This document shows positions 1 through 10,207 of a stretch of DNA of 64,000 nt, in pieces. Location of the stretch: positions 7,388,240-7,452,239 of the forward strand of contig CM035807.1 in the NCBI GenBank assembly GCA_020466095.1, given 5' to 3'. The notes beneath the pieces were generated by a model. That model had not been told where the DNA came from. It made no database searches and saw only the letters and a list, made by a program, of their open reading frames with translations. Source of the stretch: Chlorops oryzae (lineage: Eukaryota; Arthropoda; Insecta; Diptera; Chloropidae). A program made the position numbers and the translations under genes. Positions within the stretch are counted from its first letter, which is position 1, and each line of letters begins with the position of its first letter.

Positions 1-195
1 CAAGTTCGACTCGAAATTAATCCTTGGGGCACCTACTTCCCTTTACTTCTTTCATTTAACTGTTACTAACACAAAATTTGTTACCCTAGAAAGGAACTCT
101 CAAACTAGTTATCTTAACCATCAAAAAAGAGCCTCTTTTATAGTGAAAACTCCATCGACTTCTCATTCTTAACTATATTTTGAGCACTGAAAATT

Positions 196-201
196 TTTAT
201 T
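196..201 (-). terminator. Poly(A) signal of the Pro/Val-rich protein gene
   Basis: AATAAA on the minus strand, about 55 bp after the stop codon at 257-259. This is a normal spacing for a short insect 3' UTR. AATAAA is common in AT-rich DNA, so confidence is moderate. Confidence 0.4.
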
Positions 202-256
202 TAAAATACGAAGAGCGTAAAAATTTTTAAATTAAAAGAAGGTACGGATTTTTCCC

Positions 257-807
257 TCAATCCCATCCCTTTTGGCGATGAACAATATGTCTGTAGACCG
301 GTACATGTACTGGATACGGTTTCGGAATAGGTATTTTAATTTCTTTCACCACTTCAACGGGAAAAGGACGCTCAACTTCGACAGGATAGGGCCGTTCAAC
401 AGTGTAGGGAATACGTCGTTCAAATATTTCGGGAACAATTCGATAAGATGGAATTTGGATCTCTTGTTTAACAGGAACATGTACTGCATATGGCTCTGGA
501 ATCTGTATTCTTATGATGTTGGGGACGCGAACTGGAACCGGAGAGGGTATTGGAAATGGCACTTTCTCTATAACTTGCACTGGAACCGATTTCGAAATCT
601 CGGAATACGTATCGACGGGATACTGTGCAGATGTTTGATGCTCGGCATAATCATCACTGACATCGTCGATATGTGATGTTGAACCCAATCGGATGTTATG
701 TGTGCAGATGGCGAGTAGAATTAAACGGAACTGAAAGAAATTGTTTTTGTATTTCTCAAAGGTTTTAGTCTTTAAACGTGGAAGTATTTACTTACATATT
801 GATCCAT
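257..807 (-). CDS. Secreted Pro/Val-rich repeat protein, two exons
   Basis: The CDS is the complement of 257..730 joined to 796..807, giving 161 residues. Exon 2 opens in frame directly after a CTTTCAG acceptor and has no in-frame ATG of its own. A 65-bp intron with a GTAAGT donor links it, in phase 0, to the four codons M-D-Q-Y at 807..796. The joined N-terminus, MDQY followed by FRLILLAICTHNIRLG, looks like a short signal peptide. The rest (about residues 50-155) is low-complexity, built from degenerate units such as PVPVRVP, PYAVHVPV, RPYPVEVE, RPFPVEVV and PYPVHVPV, ending in RQKGWD. Repeats of this kind are common in insect cuticular, peritrophic and eggshell proteins, so an extracellular structural role is inferred. 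I cannot name an orthologue. The start depends on the inferred splice. An upstream out-of-frame ATG lies a short distance before the start. Confidence 0.8.
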
Positions 808-2543
808 TGCTTAACTTTGAAGAGAAATTTTTCTATTCCCATTGACCAACGAATGCTCTGCGACACTTTGTCCAGCCAACTGTCTTTCATTGATACGGTG
901 GACTTGCTTTTTATACTGAGCAGCAAGCAGCATTGCTTCCCAGTAAAAGTGAAAGACTCAACGTAACCGTAGTACCCTTTTTGATCTTGACTTTCAAAAC
1001 ATCAGTTTTTTTTTTTCATTTCTCTTTATTTTTTTTGCGGAAATGAATTTCATGCTCGAAGTAATAGATTGAAAAAGTGAATTTTCTTTGAATTTTCCGC
1101 TTAACTATTTTTTTTTTCCATAATAGCGTTATGCAATGAAAGTGCAATCAGTGCCCTCGACGCCAGACAATGAAATTAAGTGCCCACTGGAAATGGAAAA
1201 CGGAGTAAATTGAATTGCGATCAAATTTCAAATTGAAAGGCAAGAAAAAAGGAGAATAAATAAATAAATAAATGCGCATACTTAAGACTTCACGGCTTTT
1301 GAACATGGAAGCTATTTGTTCGATTTTCAAAGGAGATTCTTTCAACGAATTTTCCCCTCATAAGGTTCCTTAAATCGAACGACTTTCAAACAAAAATTTT
1401 GCTTTCTTATGTTTCGAGCTTTCGTAGACCTCTTCGTCGACAACTTAATAGCTTCAAATGCTTGCGTTGCACTTGCGCATAAACATAATAATAGTGATTA
1501 TGATCAATGTATCAAAACGTGCACAACTCGCCCACTTTGCTTTGCAGCTGTTACCTGATCAGAAGCCGGGCTAAGCAAAGCGATCGGTAAGACGATACGT
1601 TTCGGAAGCGTGCTGTGAAAAATTTAACAAAAGACTTCAACTTCAACTTGGAAGCTCAAGATTTGAACATGGAATGATGTTAAAGCTTGTATGAAAAAAA
1701 CATCTTCTTGAATGAGCAAAAAGAAATTCTTGTTTACTAAAAATGTCAAGTTCAAGTCCAGGTGGTGTGCCTTCAAATTGACTTTTTACATTTTTCTTTA
1801 ACATTCAAAGTCCCAAAGAGCCGGTATTTTTCCTGAAGCAACTGAAGAAGAAGGTATTTCTGGTCCCACGATTTTATCCTGAGTGGTTTTAATATCCAGT
1901 TATATAAATCGATCATTTCTTTTCTAATTTCGAACTTTCATTCGACCCTAGAGGGAAATTTCGGCACTGATGTTGTTTCTTCCTTGAGGGATTTTTGCTA
2001 GGAAGAAGTAAAGGTTTAATGGGCCACTTTGCGCAGGCCCTAATTCATGGGAAGGGACACCAGGCAAATGCCCAGATCGAGGAAATTTCACATATACTTA
2101 TATTCAAAAACAGTAATATCATAGGGCGGCAAAAAATCTAGATCGGGCCCTACCTATTTGCGAATCAATCTTTTCTTCCTTCACTCTATAGAACAGGAAG
2201 TCTAACGGCAATAGAAAATAATTACACTCACACACCTAAAGGTTTTTCTTGAAATATTTAAAAAGCAAATCCAATCGTTTTAGGCCTTCACTAACAGAGC
2301 TCAATGAAATCCTGAAAAATATCCCCAAAACTGTAAAAGCAATATCCGAAATGGGTTGGAATGAACAGTTCGCCAAAGTAAAGGTCTTTCGACACGCCCG
2401 TGTACACAGAGAAAAACTTTTGTACGTTAACACTCAACAAACTTGTTCAACTCACGATTTGTAATATCAACAATCAAAATATATTACACTCAACAAAATA
2501 TTTCACCCATTTTTCGGTTATAGAATATAAACCATCGAAAGTA
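808..2543. other. Upstream flank, no gene seen
   Basis: Apart from the TATA region of the neighbouring gene this stretch holds only short open frames without splice support. Homopolymer runs and a TAAA microsatellite (about 1257-1272) are present. I see no protein-like segment. Confidence 0.4.
907..915 (-). promoter_or_regulatory. TATA box of the Pro/Val-rich protein gene
   Basis: On the minus strand TATAAAAAG reads from 915 down to 907, about 100 bp upstream of the inferred ATG at 807. An ACAGT initiator-like pentamer lies at 883..879, about 34 bp downstream of the TATA, and a TATCA lies nearer. The transcription start is therefore probably between 880 and 892. A focused TATA promoter suits a tissue-restricted secreted protein. 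Confidence 0.5.
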
Positions 2544-3288
2544 TTAAGGGGGTCTTCTCATTGAAAACCCGTTTTTTGGACCCTTTTTAAAAAAATTCTT
2601 ATTTGAAAACGCAAAGAATAATTGAAAACGTTTTTTATTTATTGTATTACAAAAGGTTCAAAGTAAATAAAAAAATTTTTTTTGCCTCGATACGTTGGCT
2701 GTTCAAAAAGTAATGAGACTTCAAAGTTGGTGGTGAAAAAAAAAGGTGCCGTCACGGCGGCCATGATTCCGGGTCTCCGGAGCGTCCGAAATGGAAAAAA
2801 AAACGGGGTTATAATCAGTATAGATGTAATTCTCGGGTGAACCTCAAGCTTAATTTTGTGATTTTTTTTGGCAAAATGGCGGCCATTCAAAAAAAAATTT
2901 CAATTTCGGGCTTTTTTTGTAGTTTAGTGTAAAAAAAAAAATATGTAAAAAAATTTTTTAAAATTATGGTCGAGGTTCACCCGAGAATGGTGACAATTCT
3001 GCGTCGATTCCACTTTGTTTCATGAAAATCGGTTTCAGTTGAACTGGAGATATCATGGCCGCCAGTTCGAAAAACGTGGTTTCGAGATAAACGCGTTTAA
3101 AGTTTGAAGCAACGCAAAAATTACTCGTTTTAGCGCAGATCTTGCTCGACAAAGAAGGCTATATCCTCTAAACTATTTCGAATTTCAAAAAATCCTTTTA
3201 GGGGCATATTCACAACTACCCAAGCTATAAATAAATGCAAAAAAAAAAAGTCGAAAAAAAAAGTTGCTCAATGAGAAGACCCCCTTAA
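2544..3288. mobile_element. TTAA-flanked MITE with 17-bp perfect terminal inverted repeats
   Basis: The element is bounded by TTAA on both sides (2544-2547 and 3285-3288). Its termini are GGGGGTCTTCTCATTGA and the exact reverse complement. Further inward there are more inverted pairs: CTCGGGTGAACCTC near 2832 against GAGGTTCACCCGAG near 2970, and GGCGGCCATGAT near 2757 against ATCATGGCCGCC near 3051. The whole element could therefore fold back on itself. TTAA target choice is typical of piggyBac and Kolobok transposons; which of the two is not decided. It encodes no transposase and so would need one in trans. Confidence 0.8.
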
Positions 3289-4856
3289 GAAACAAACAAC
3301 AATTTTAAGCAAATATTTGTAGAATCAACAACAACTACAATAATTGAAACCCGAATTTATTTTTAAATAAATTTTTCATTTTTAAAAAATTATATTTAAT
3401 ATATTTTTAGCTTAACCTTGGCTTAAGGCATACATAAAAAAAGAAAAACTGCCTCATCTACATGTTCCATAATTAAAATTTGAGTCAGTTTATGGACGAA
3501 AATTATACATTAATTATATCATGAACATACATGTTTGCTAATTTTTAATTATTTTGTCTCTTCCTGTATGTAAGTCCGCATAAAGCTAATGAGAATTGTG
3601 GAAAAATATTTATATGCAATAAAACTTTCATTGTTCGATATGACAAAACAATCAAACAACGTTTTATTAAGTGCTAATATATTCTCGTTTTCAATATAAC
3701 AAAACAGCCAAACAAAACTTTGTTTCAAATTTAATATTACGAACTTTTTTTCAAATTTTGTGATTTGTTTGAAATTTTTAATTTTTCATTTTTAGTGGCA
3801 ATTAAAAAGCCAATGAATCGCGTTTAACAATCGCTTTTAATTGAATTTTTCGTACTCAGTTTTTCTGTGCAGCAATCGTTCAAAAGGGAGCGAATTTTTA
3901 TTCCCCAATTTCTAAAATACATTCTTTAGACCTGAATTCCTCTATGACTCTCAGTGATTAGCTTTATACCTCAAAAGCCCCACATGCAAACGGGTGTGTC
4001 TTGATCAAATTCCTAAACCTTCTTCTCAACAAAGCGACCATCAGAATCAATATCCTTTGAATTTAAAAAAACAAAAGCAAAAAAACCAAGAACTCCCTTA
4101 AATCACGTATAAAGTCCAACAAAATGCTTGTCATGTTAAATCCGATGACCAAAGAGCGAAAATCGTAGCACAATCTTTGGAGCACAAATCAAAATGTACA
4201 ACTAAAATCCAAGCCAATCGTAAATGGTAGGTCCGGATATGGAACATATCTCCGGTTAGCGGGCGGACATTTCCGTACGCATCTGTCATATTTCCGTGAT
4301 AAATCCGAACAATATGAATTGATAGATTTAAAAATGTCAAGCAGAAAGTTTGCCCACATACATAAATACATTTGTGCATTCATACATTCATATATACATA
4401 CATACATTCTCGAGCATTGGGAAGTGTACCACTCGAACTTCGAGCGGATATTACTGGGATAAGCTATTCATATGATTTTTCATGGCACATTACGAAAAAG
4501 TTTCAATAGGAACTACCACAAAAGGATGTCGGTACGCCTGTCAACGTATGATGTGGCCATTTTGTAGCTCATTTGTTTGCATAAAGCACGTGATATGGAA
4601 AATATTGAGGAAAATATAACATAAATGTGGAATATTCGAAATGGAAGGGTTGAAAGTTATCCTAAAGGATTTTAAGTGACAGTTAAAAGAGCCTTTGATT
4701 ATAATGAGACATTGATAAGTGGAAAGTTTGTTGGATTGTTGCATATTAGTTTTCTCTGTAATAAAAATATTCTAAAAGGACTGGAATTTTTTTATTCAAA
4801 TTTTATGAAATCATACAAACTTCAAGTATATGAAATCGCACTGAAGAACTAATATA
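3289..4856. other. AT-rich intergenic, no gene seen
   Basis: Only short unsupported open frames are present. A CATA-type microsatellite lies at about 4360-4410. No splice-supported coding block was found on either strand. Confidence 0.4.
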
Positions 4857-4858
4857 TA

Positions 4859-5030
4859 CAGTGTACTCTCTCCTTGCGGACACTCCTCTTAAGCTGACAC
4901 CCCTTTTAAGCCGAAATGTTTGGGATTGGTCTGGCGATCCTGCCACTCAAATAGTTTCCTCTTAAGCGGACACCTCTAAAATGCGGACATATTTTACTAT
5001 CCCGCAGGTGTCCGCTTAAGAGAAAGTATA
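4859..5030. mobile_element. Pogo/Tc1-like MITE, copy 1, disrupted at its right end
   Basis: It starts after a TA with CAGTGTACTC and contains the family words GCGGACAC and CTTAAGCGGACA, shared with copies at 25159-25305, 27382-27523 and 32225-32347. The right terminus stops at AGAAAGTA. The expected remaining terminal bases reappear at about 6055-6061 as TACTGTA, beyond a 1-kb element. I infer that the larger element inserted at a TA within this MITE's right end. Confidence 0.7.
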
Positions 5031-5421
5031 CGGGCATGTGACAGAAATCGAATATGACAGAAAACGTTCGATTTCGGTTAAATTTTCATACACCGAGAGA
5101 AAAAGGTAGTTATATTAACTGAAAAAGCAGGTTAAAATAACCGAGTTCACCGTTAATTGTTAGCTTATGTGTAGTAGCGGTCAATTCAACAGTACAAACA
5201 CAGTCAATAAGGATATAACTACTTACCTGATGGTTGATATAACTGTCTCGCGGTTAAATCAACTGTCACCAGCGACTGAGAAAAAAAATTTATTTTTTTC
5301 TTTGACTTTTTTTTTATCTTCTTTTATTAATATTTTTTTTTTTATTAAATTATTATATTTTTTCTTTATTTATTTGTTTCTATTTAAATCTTTTTCTCTT
5401 TCATCTCTTTAAATTTTCTCG

Positions 5422-5494
5422 CCTCGGCCGAGCCTTGAACCGCTGACCTCCACACTTCGCTGGGCGAACGTCTTAACCATTACGCTAAACGAAC
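5422..5494 (-). repeat. tRNA-like module 1 in element copy A
   Basis: Read on the minus strand it contains TAGCGTAATGGTTAAG, close to a pol III A box, and GGTTCAAGG, close to a B box, about 45 bases apart. It does not fold into a full canonical tRNA, so it is called tRNA-derived and not a gene. Confidence 0.5.
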
Positions 5495-5724
5495 GAATTT
5501 AACTTGTTGGTCAAAATGCTCACTTGAGTTTATGGTTGCTCAAGTTTTGGGGAACGTGCTTAAGGAATTGTTTTACTCCCAAAATTTTTTGCTTGAAAAT
5601 GAACCATTAAAAAAATTAAATAAATTAAAACCTTAAAAATTTAGGAGAAAATTTTTGTCTTCCAAAACAACTACACTCTGAACAAAAAAAAACTGTAATT
5701 AAAAAAAAATTCAGAAAAATTCCC

Positions 5725-5801
5725 GCCGCCAGCAGGGATAGAACCCCGAAGCTCACGACTGTCGAGTCACAGTTTAAAGCACTGAGCTATCGAAACCTCC
5801 A
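5725..5801 (-). repeat. tRNA-like module 2 in element copy A
   Basis: On the minus strand it contains ATAGCTCAGTGCTTTA (A-box-like) and GGGGTTCTATCCCTGC (B-box-like). It has the same orientation as module 1 and lies about 230 bp from it. The anticodon arm is poor, so a working tRNA is unlikely. Confidence 0.5.
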
Positions 5802-6239
5802 GAGATGGTTGATCAGAATGCGAGCTTATACGTCTAAGTGAACGAAAGCGAATTTGAACATAAAAAGTAACTGTTTTTCAACTGTTCATTTGACTGCCTT
5901 TTTCAGTGCATTTAACGCGGAATACAGTTTATTTGACCACTCTTACATTTAACTGTTCTAAGTAGTTGATTTAACTGTTGTTATTTCTCTCGGTGTACAA
6001 ATGTAAGCGAAATCGAACGTTTTCTGTCGTATTCGATTTCTGTCACTTGCCCGATACTGTAATTTACCTACCTATTAAATTATATATAGTTTAACAAATG
6101 ATTCCAAGCGTTTTTATATCCTTTTCGTATGATATATTATCGAACACACGAACAAAAAAAAAAAGTTTCTTTGTGAAGATTCTTTACCGAACGCCCCATT
6201 AAGTCATTTCCGATTGACGAATCCATGTCCAACAAAATT

Positions 6240-8757
6240 ATATGTCATGTCCCCTTGATGGAGTACTCACTCAAAAGAGCACACGCTCCTGAAATACCAC
6301 CTTCATTAAATGAACGATGTGCACACTCAAAAGATTACCACTGTCAAGTGGTTCTTCGTTCACAAAGCCCAAATGAATTGAGATCGGTCCAGGTAAAAAT
6401 GGAAAAGCCTACTTGTCTGCGATAAAAATATATGTACGTACACACGAATTATATTACATTTTTGGTTCCCTTACAAAATGACTAACAATTGGCAGCAAAT
6501 TTAACTGACAAATAAGACAAAATGACACAAGTCAATCAAAGGAACACTTTCTACACTGGACCAATCTAAAGTGCGACAGTGCGACAGTACGCCAGGCTAC
6601 CATCATCGCATCTTCGGTACGTGTTCGCTCGTAAATTCCTTCCACTTTTTATGCGAGATGGCGCTTAGCCAATTGACTTGACTCGCCTTCAGTTCATTTC
6701 ACTCGACTTGACTCGACTCAATTTCGACTCGATTCGACTCGACTCGGGACTTGACGGGACATGTCAATGTCACCTTGAAGGATTCCCCTGAGGAAAATGT
6801 ATTTAAATGAATTCCAAGCGACACTATCGTTGATGGACGCACTTAAAATGTCAACTTCCATTGGTAGAACGTTGGGCCATTTTTGGGCGATGCCCTCTAC
6901 TCTCATTTTAGTGCCTCTGCGCCTCAGGCCAGCAATCAAAATCAAAATCAAAATCGAAATCAAAATCGAAGTCAAAATCGAAATCACAAAAAACCCAATT
7001 GAATGAGAAACTTCAAAAATCATTCGAGTTGAAAATTTTGGAAATCCTCATCGAATTCATTGGCATATTCTTTGCCTTTGTTTGCCCACGTCATTCGATT
7101 TCGGATTGTCCGTCTTTATCAATTTTACAAATACTCACTTGGCGGCAAATTGATTCAACTCAACGTTTACTCCACATCGCTGTGTGAATTCTGGCATAGC
7201 TTCTTGACGGTTTCGAAAATTACCCCCAAAACAAAAAAAAAAAAACGAAAAAAAAAGGGAAAAAGAGGAGCTTGTAATGACGGCAGCATTCGAAAATCCT
7301 TAAGGCCAGGTAAGCATCAAATTTAGCTGCGATTCTCCACTACTCGACTACGCGCTACACGCATAAATCGTGACAAGAGCGAATGTCAAAGCGGATAATG
7401 TCAATAATGCGAGTCTGGGGAACAAGCGAACGATTCGGTCTGGTATGAGAAGTTCATGTTTTAAATAAGAAAAAGACGCAGAAAAAAAAAAAAAAGCTCA
7501 GTGGGCAAAGCACAAGAGCGAAGCCGAGTTGAAAATGAAAACAAAAACAAGAAAACAGGCAAACCAAAGACAAGATTTGTGCTTAAATTGAAATGCACGG
7601 AATTTGAATTCAATATGCTTTTGTGACATAAATTGTCAGCGACAGGATGCGCTTCGCCTTATGGCCCTAAGCTGGGACCGATCAATGAGTATAGTGGTAA
7701 CGGAACGCAATTTAGCGCTCTCTTTTATGTTAATATATAAAGGTGCTTAAGGTGGCTATTCTTGGAAACAGACAGGCACTTCGCATATTGCGAAATTCTA
7801 AACGGACTGACAGTTTGCTGGTTTGGTGGTGTGTTAATTTTGCCCTTACCCTCGTTATCCATCAAAGTTTGATGGTTTTGTCGTACGGGCGTGATGATTT
7901 TGGAAGCTCTACAACTTTATCGCTATTGTCACTATCACTGTCACTTCATTGGCTTCAAAGTCAATTTCTAATCAATTTGTGACATTTCTTTTTTTTTTTT
8001 TTCTTTTCTTTTGGCAGCTTTTTATTGACACCATTCGCGTGCCGCTGTTATGTTAATGCATTGGGCTCATAGATCGTATGTGATGGAAAACAAATTTGGG
8101 TTGTATTTTATTGATGAATTAATGGATTTGAAGTAAATGATTGGTTTGTTGAAATGAAAATCCTAAGTATATCCAAACAAATTGTCATCTGAAAGTTAAA
8201 GATTAATTGTGACTGAGTGACAAAGGACTTAACATTACAATGATTTAATGAAGGTAGCTTGATTTAGAATCAATTTTCCTCTTTTTATGAGGGGAATTTC
8301 ATACTTTTAAGTCAACCCTATTGTTTTGTCATAATTAACCCTTGGTAGGTACTCTTCAAAAGATCCTACGTAGGCTAAAAATAAGCGACGTATTGTATTT
8401 TTGTTTCTACGAACCCATTCCATTAGCCTTGGTCGAATAATTTTTCAAGTACACAGGTCAACATAAGAAATGTATTTTATTTTGTTATTTTTAGTTTATT
8501 ATTATGTATTACTTTTTTTTGTATTTTTTATTGAATTTTTAATTATTTAGCTTTTTATTTCAATTTGTTTTAATTTTTTTAATTATTATTATTATTTTTT
8601 TTTTTTTTGAAAACGGCTCTAGGGTTTTTTTTGGGGAAAAAAGAAGAATAGGACTTTAAAAAATTTTCAGTTTAATCCAGAGGCTCATAAATCTTAATTT
8701 GCAATTTAAACTAACCAGTACAAGGGATCCTTCGAAGCCGCATATAAATTTCTTATA
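6240..8757. other. Spacer between inverted arms, no gene seen
   Basis: It contains a CGACTC-rich simple repeat at about 6690-6750 and an (AAATC)n-like tract at 6938-6990. Open frames here are short and lack splice support. I see no recognisable gene. Confidence 0.4.
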
Positions 8758-8778
8758 TACACTCAAAAAAGTTTCTTA

Positions 8779-8864
8779 CACCGAGAGAAATAACAACAGT
8801 TAAATCAACTACTTAAACCAGTTAAAGTAAGAGTGGTCAAATAAACTGTATTCCGCGTTAAATT
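8779..8864 (+). mobile_element. Partial CACCGAGAG element, terminal 86 bp
   Basis: It starts CACCGAGAGAAATAACAACA and ends in CGCGTTAAA. This is a second copy of the terminal 86 bases also found at about 9108-9190. It is cut exactly where the inverted-duplication arm begins. Confidence 0.6.
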
Positions 8865-9297
8865 TTGTTGGACATGGATTCGTCAATCGGAAATGACTTA
8901 ATGGGGCGTTCGGTAAAGAATCTTCACAAAGAAGCTGTTTTTTTTTGTTCGTGTGTTCGATAATATATCATACGAAAAGGATATAAAAACGCTTGGAATC
9001 ATTTGTTAAACTACATATAATTTAATAGGTAGGTAAATTACAGTATCGGGCAAGTGACAGAAATCGAATACGACAGAAAACGTTCGATTTCGCTTACATT
9101 TGTACACCGAAAGAAATAACAACAGTTAAATCAACTACTTAGAACAGTTAAAGTAAGAGTGGTCAAATGAACTGTATTCCGCGTTAAATGCACTGAAAAA
9201 GGCAGTCAAATGAATAGTTGAAAAACAGTTACTTTTTATGTTCAAATTCGCTTTCGTTCACTTAGACGTATAAGCTCGCATTCTGATCAACCATCTC

Positions 9298-9375
9298 TGG
9301 AGGTTTCGATAGCTCAGTGCTTTAAACTGTGACTCGACAGTCGTGAGCTTCGGGGTTCTATCCCTGCTGGCGGCG
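9298..9375 (+). repeat. tRNA-like module 2 in element copy B
   Basis: A-box-like ATAGCTCAGTGCTTTA and B-box-like GGGGTTCTATCCCTGC, almost identical to the module at 5725-5801 but on the plus strand here. Confidence 0.5.
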
Positions 9376-9606
9376 GGAATTTTTCTGGATTTTTTTTTAA
9401 TTACAGTTTTTTTTTTTGTTCAGAGTGTAGTTGTTTTGGAAGACAAAAATTTTCTCCTAAATTTTTAAGGTTTTAATTTATTTAATTTTTTTTTAATGGT
9501 TCATTTTCAAGCAAAAAATTTTGGGAGTGAAACAATTCCTTAAGCACGTTCCCCAAAACTTGAGCAACCATAAACTCAAGTGAGCGTTTTGACCAACAAA
9601 TTAAAT

Positions 9607-9680
9607 TCGTTCGTTTAGCGTAATGGTTAAGACGTTCGCCCAGCGAAGTGTGGAGGTCAGCGGTTCAAGGCTCGGCCGAG
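9607..9680 (+). repeat. tRNA-like module 1 in element copy B
   Basis: A-box-like TAGCGTAATGGTTAAG followed by GGTTCAAGG, matching the module at 5422-5494. Both modules lie in the same direction within the element, an arrangement recalling SINEs with two tRNA heads. Confidence 0.5.
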
Positions 9681-10207
9681 GCGAGAAAATTTAAAGAGAT
9701 GAAAGAGAAAAACATTTAAATAAAAATAAATAAATAAAGAAAAAATATAATAATTTAATAAAAAAAAAAAAATATTAATAAAATAAGATAAAAAAAAGTC
9801 AAAGCAAGAAATAAATTATTTTTTCCCAGTCGCTGGTGACAGTTGATTTAACCGCGAGACAGTTGTATCAACCATCAGATAGTTATATCCTTATTGACTG
9901 TTTGTACTGTTGAGTTGACCGCTACTGTACATAAGTTAACAATTAACGGTGAACTCGGTTATTTTAACCTGCTTTTTCAGTTAATATAACTACCTTTTTC
10001 TCTCGGTGTTATAACTTTACATTGTTGAGACGATGTTTTTGAAAAAATTGGTGCATCAAGAATTAATTTTCATGTGGTCATGTGAAGATTGTTTGTTGTT
10101 GTTTTAAGAACTTCAATTTTTTTTAGAACAATTTAAATTGTTGGGAACGATTTAACCAACAAAATTGTTGGGACAAAGTATAAAATTGTTGGCTTTTTTT
10201 GAGTGTA

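Larger units (their letters stand above)
5031..6054. mobile_element. TA-flanked 1-kb element (copy A) with nested inverted termini
   Basis: The outer termini are inverted copies of each other: CGGGCATGTGACAGAAATCG at the left against the complement of CGATTTCTGTCACTTGCCCG at the right, continuing for about 60 bp. Inside lies a second TA-bounded pair, CACCGAGAGAAA at 5091 and TTTCTCTCGGTG ending near 5997. The TA target duplication points to a Tc1/mariner-type mechanism. No transposase frame is present. Two tRNA-like modules lie inside in minus orientation. The family could also be two elements, one inserted near the centre of the other. Confidence 0.65.
5091..6239 (+). repeat. Left arm of a 1.15-kb inverted duplication
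   Basis: This arm matches the reverse complement of 8861..10008 almost end to end, including the inner element, its outer terminus and 180 bp of flank beyond that terminus (through the AACAAAATT at 6231-6239). Because the match runs past the element boundary, this is a segmental inverted copy and not just two independent insertions of one element. Confidence 0.8.
8861..10008 (-). repeat. Right arm of the 1.15-kb inverted duplication
   Basis: Reverse complement of 5091..6239 with few differences. It contains the flank copy (8861-9107, with the CGGGCAAGTGACAG outer terminus near 9047) and a full inner element (9108-10008, CACCGAAAGAAA to CTCTCGGTG). Confidence 0.8.
8758..10207. mobile_element. 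MITE with TACACTCAAAAAA termini, interrupted by element copies
   Basis: TACACTCAAAAAAG begins at 8758 and its reverse complement CTTTTTTTGAGTGTA ends at 10207. Between them are a partial copy of the CACCGAGAG element (8779-8864), the right arm of the inverted duplication (8861-10008) and about 200 bp of AACAATT-rich DNA. I infer that the CACCGAGAG sequences inserted close to the left end of an older small MITE. Confidence 0.5.

Noticed and set aside
272..676. 134-codon plus-strand frame
   Set aside because: Shadow of the VP-repeat gene on the other strand; Trp/Asn/Arg-rich periodicity mirrors the real repeats.
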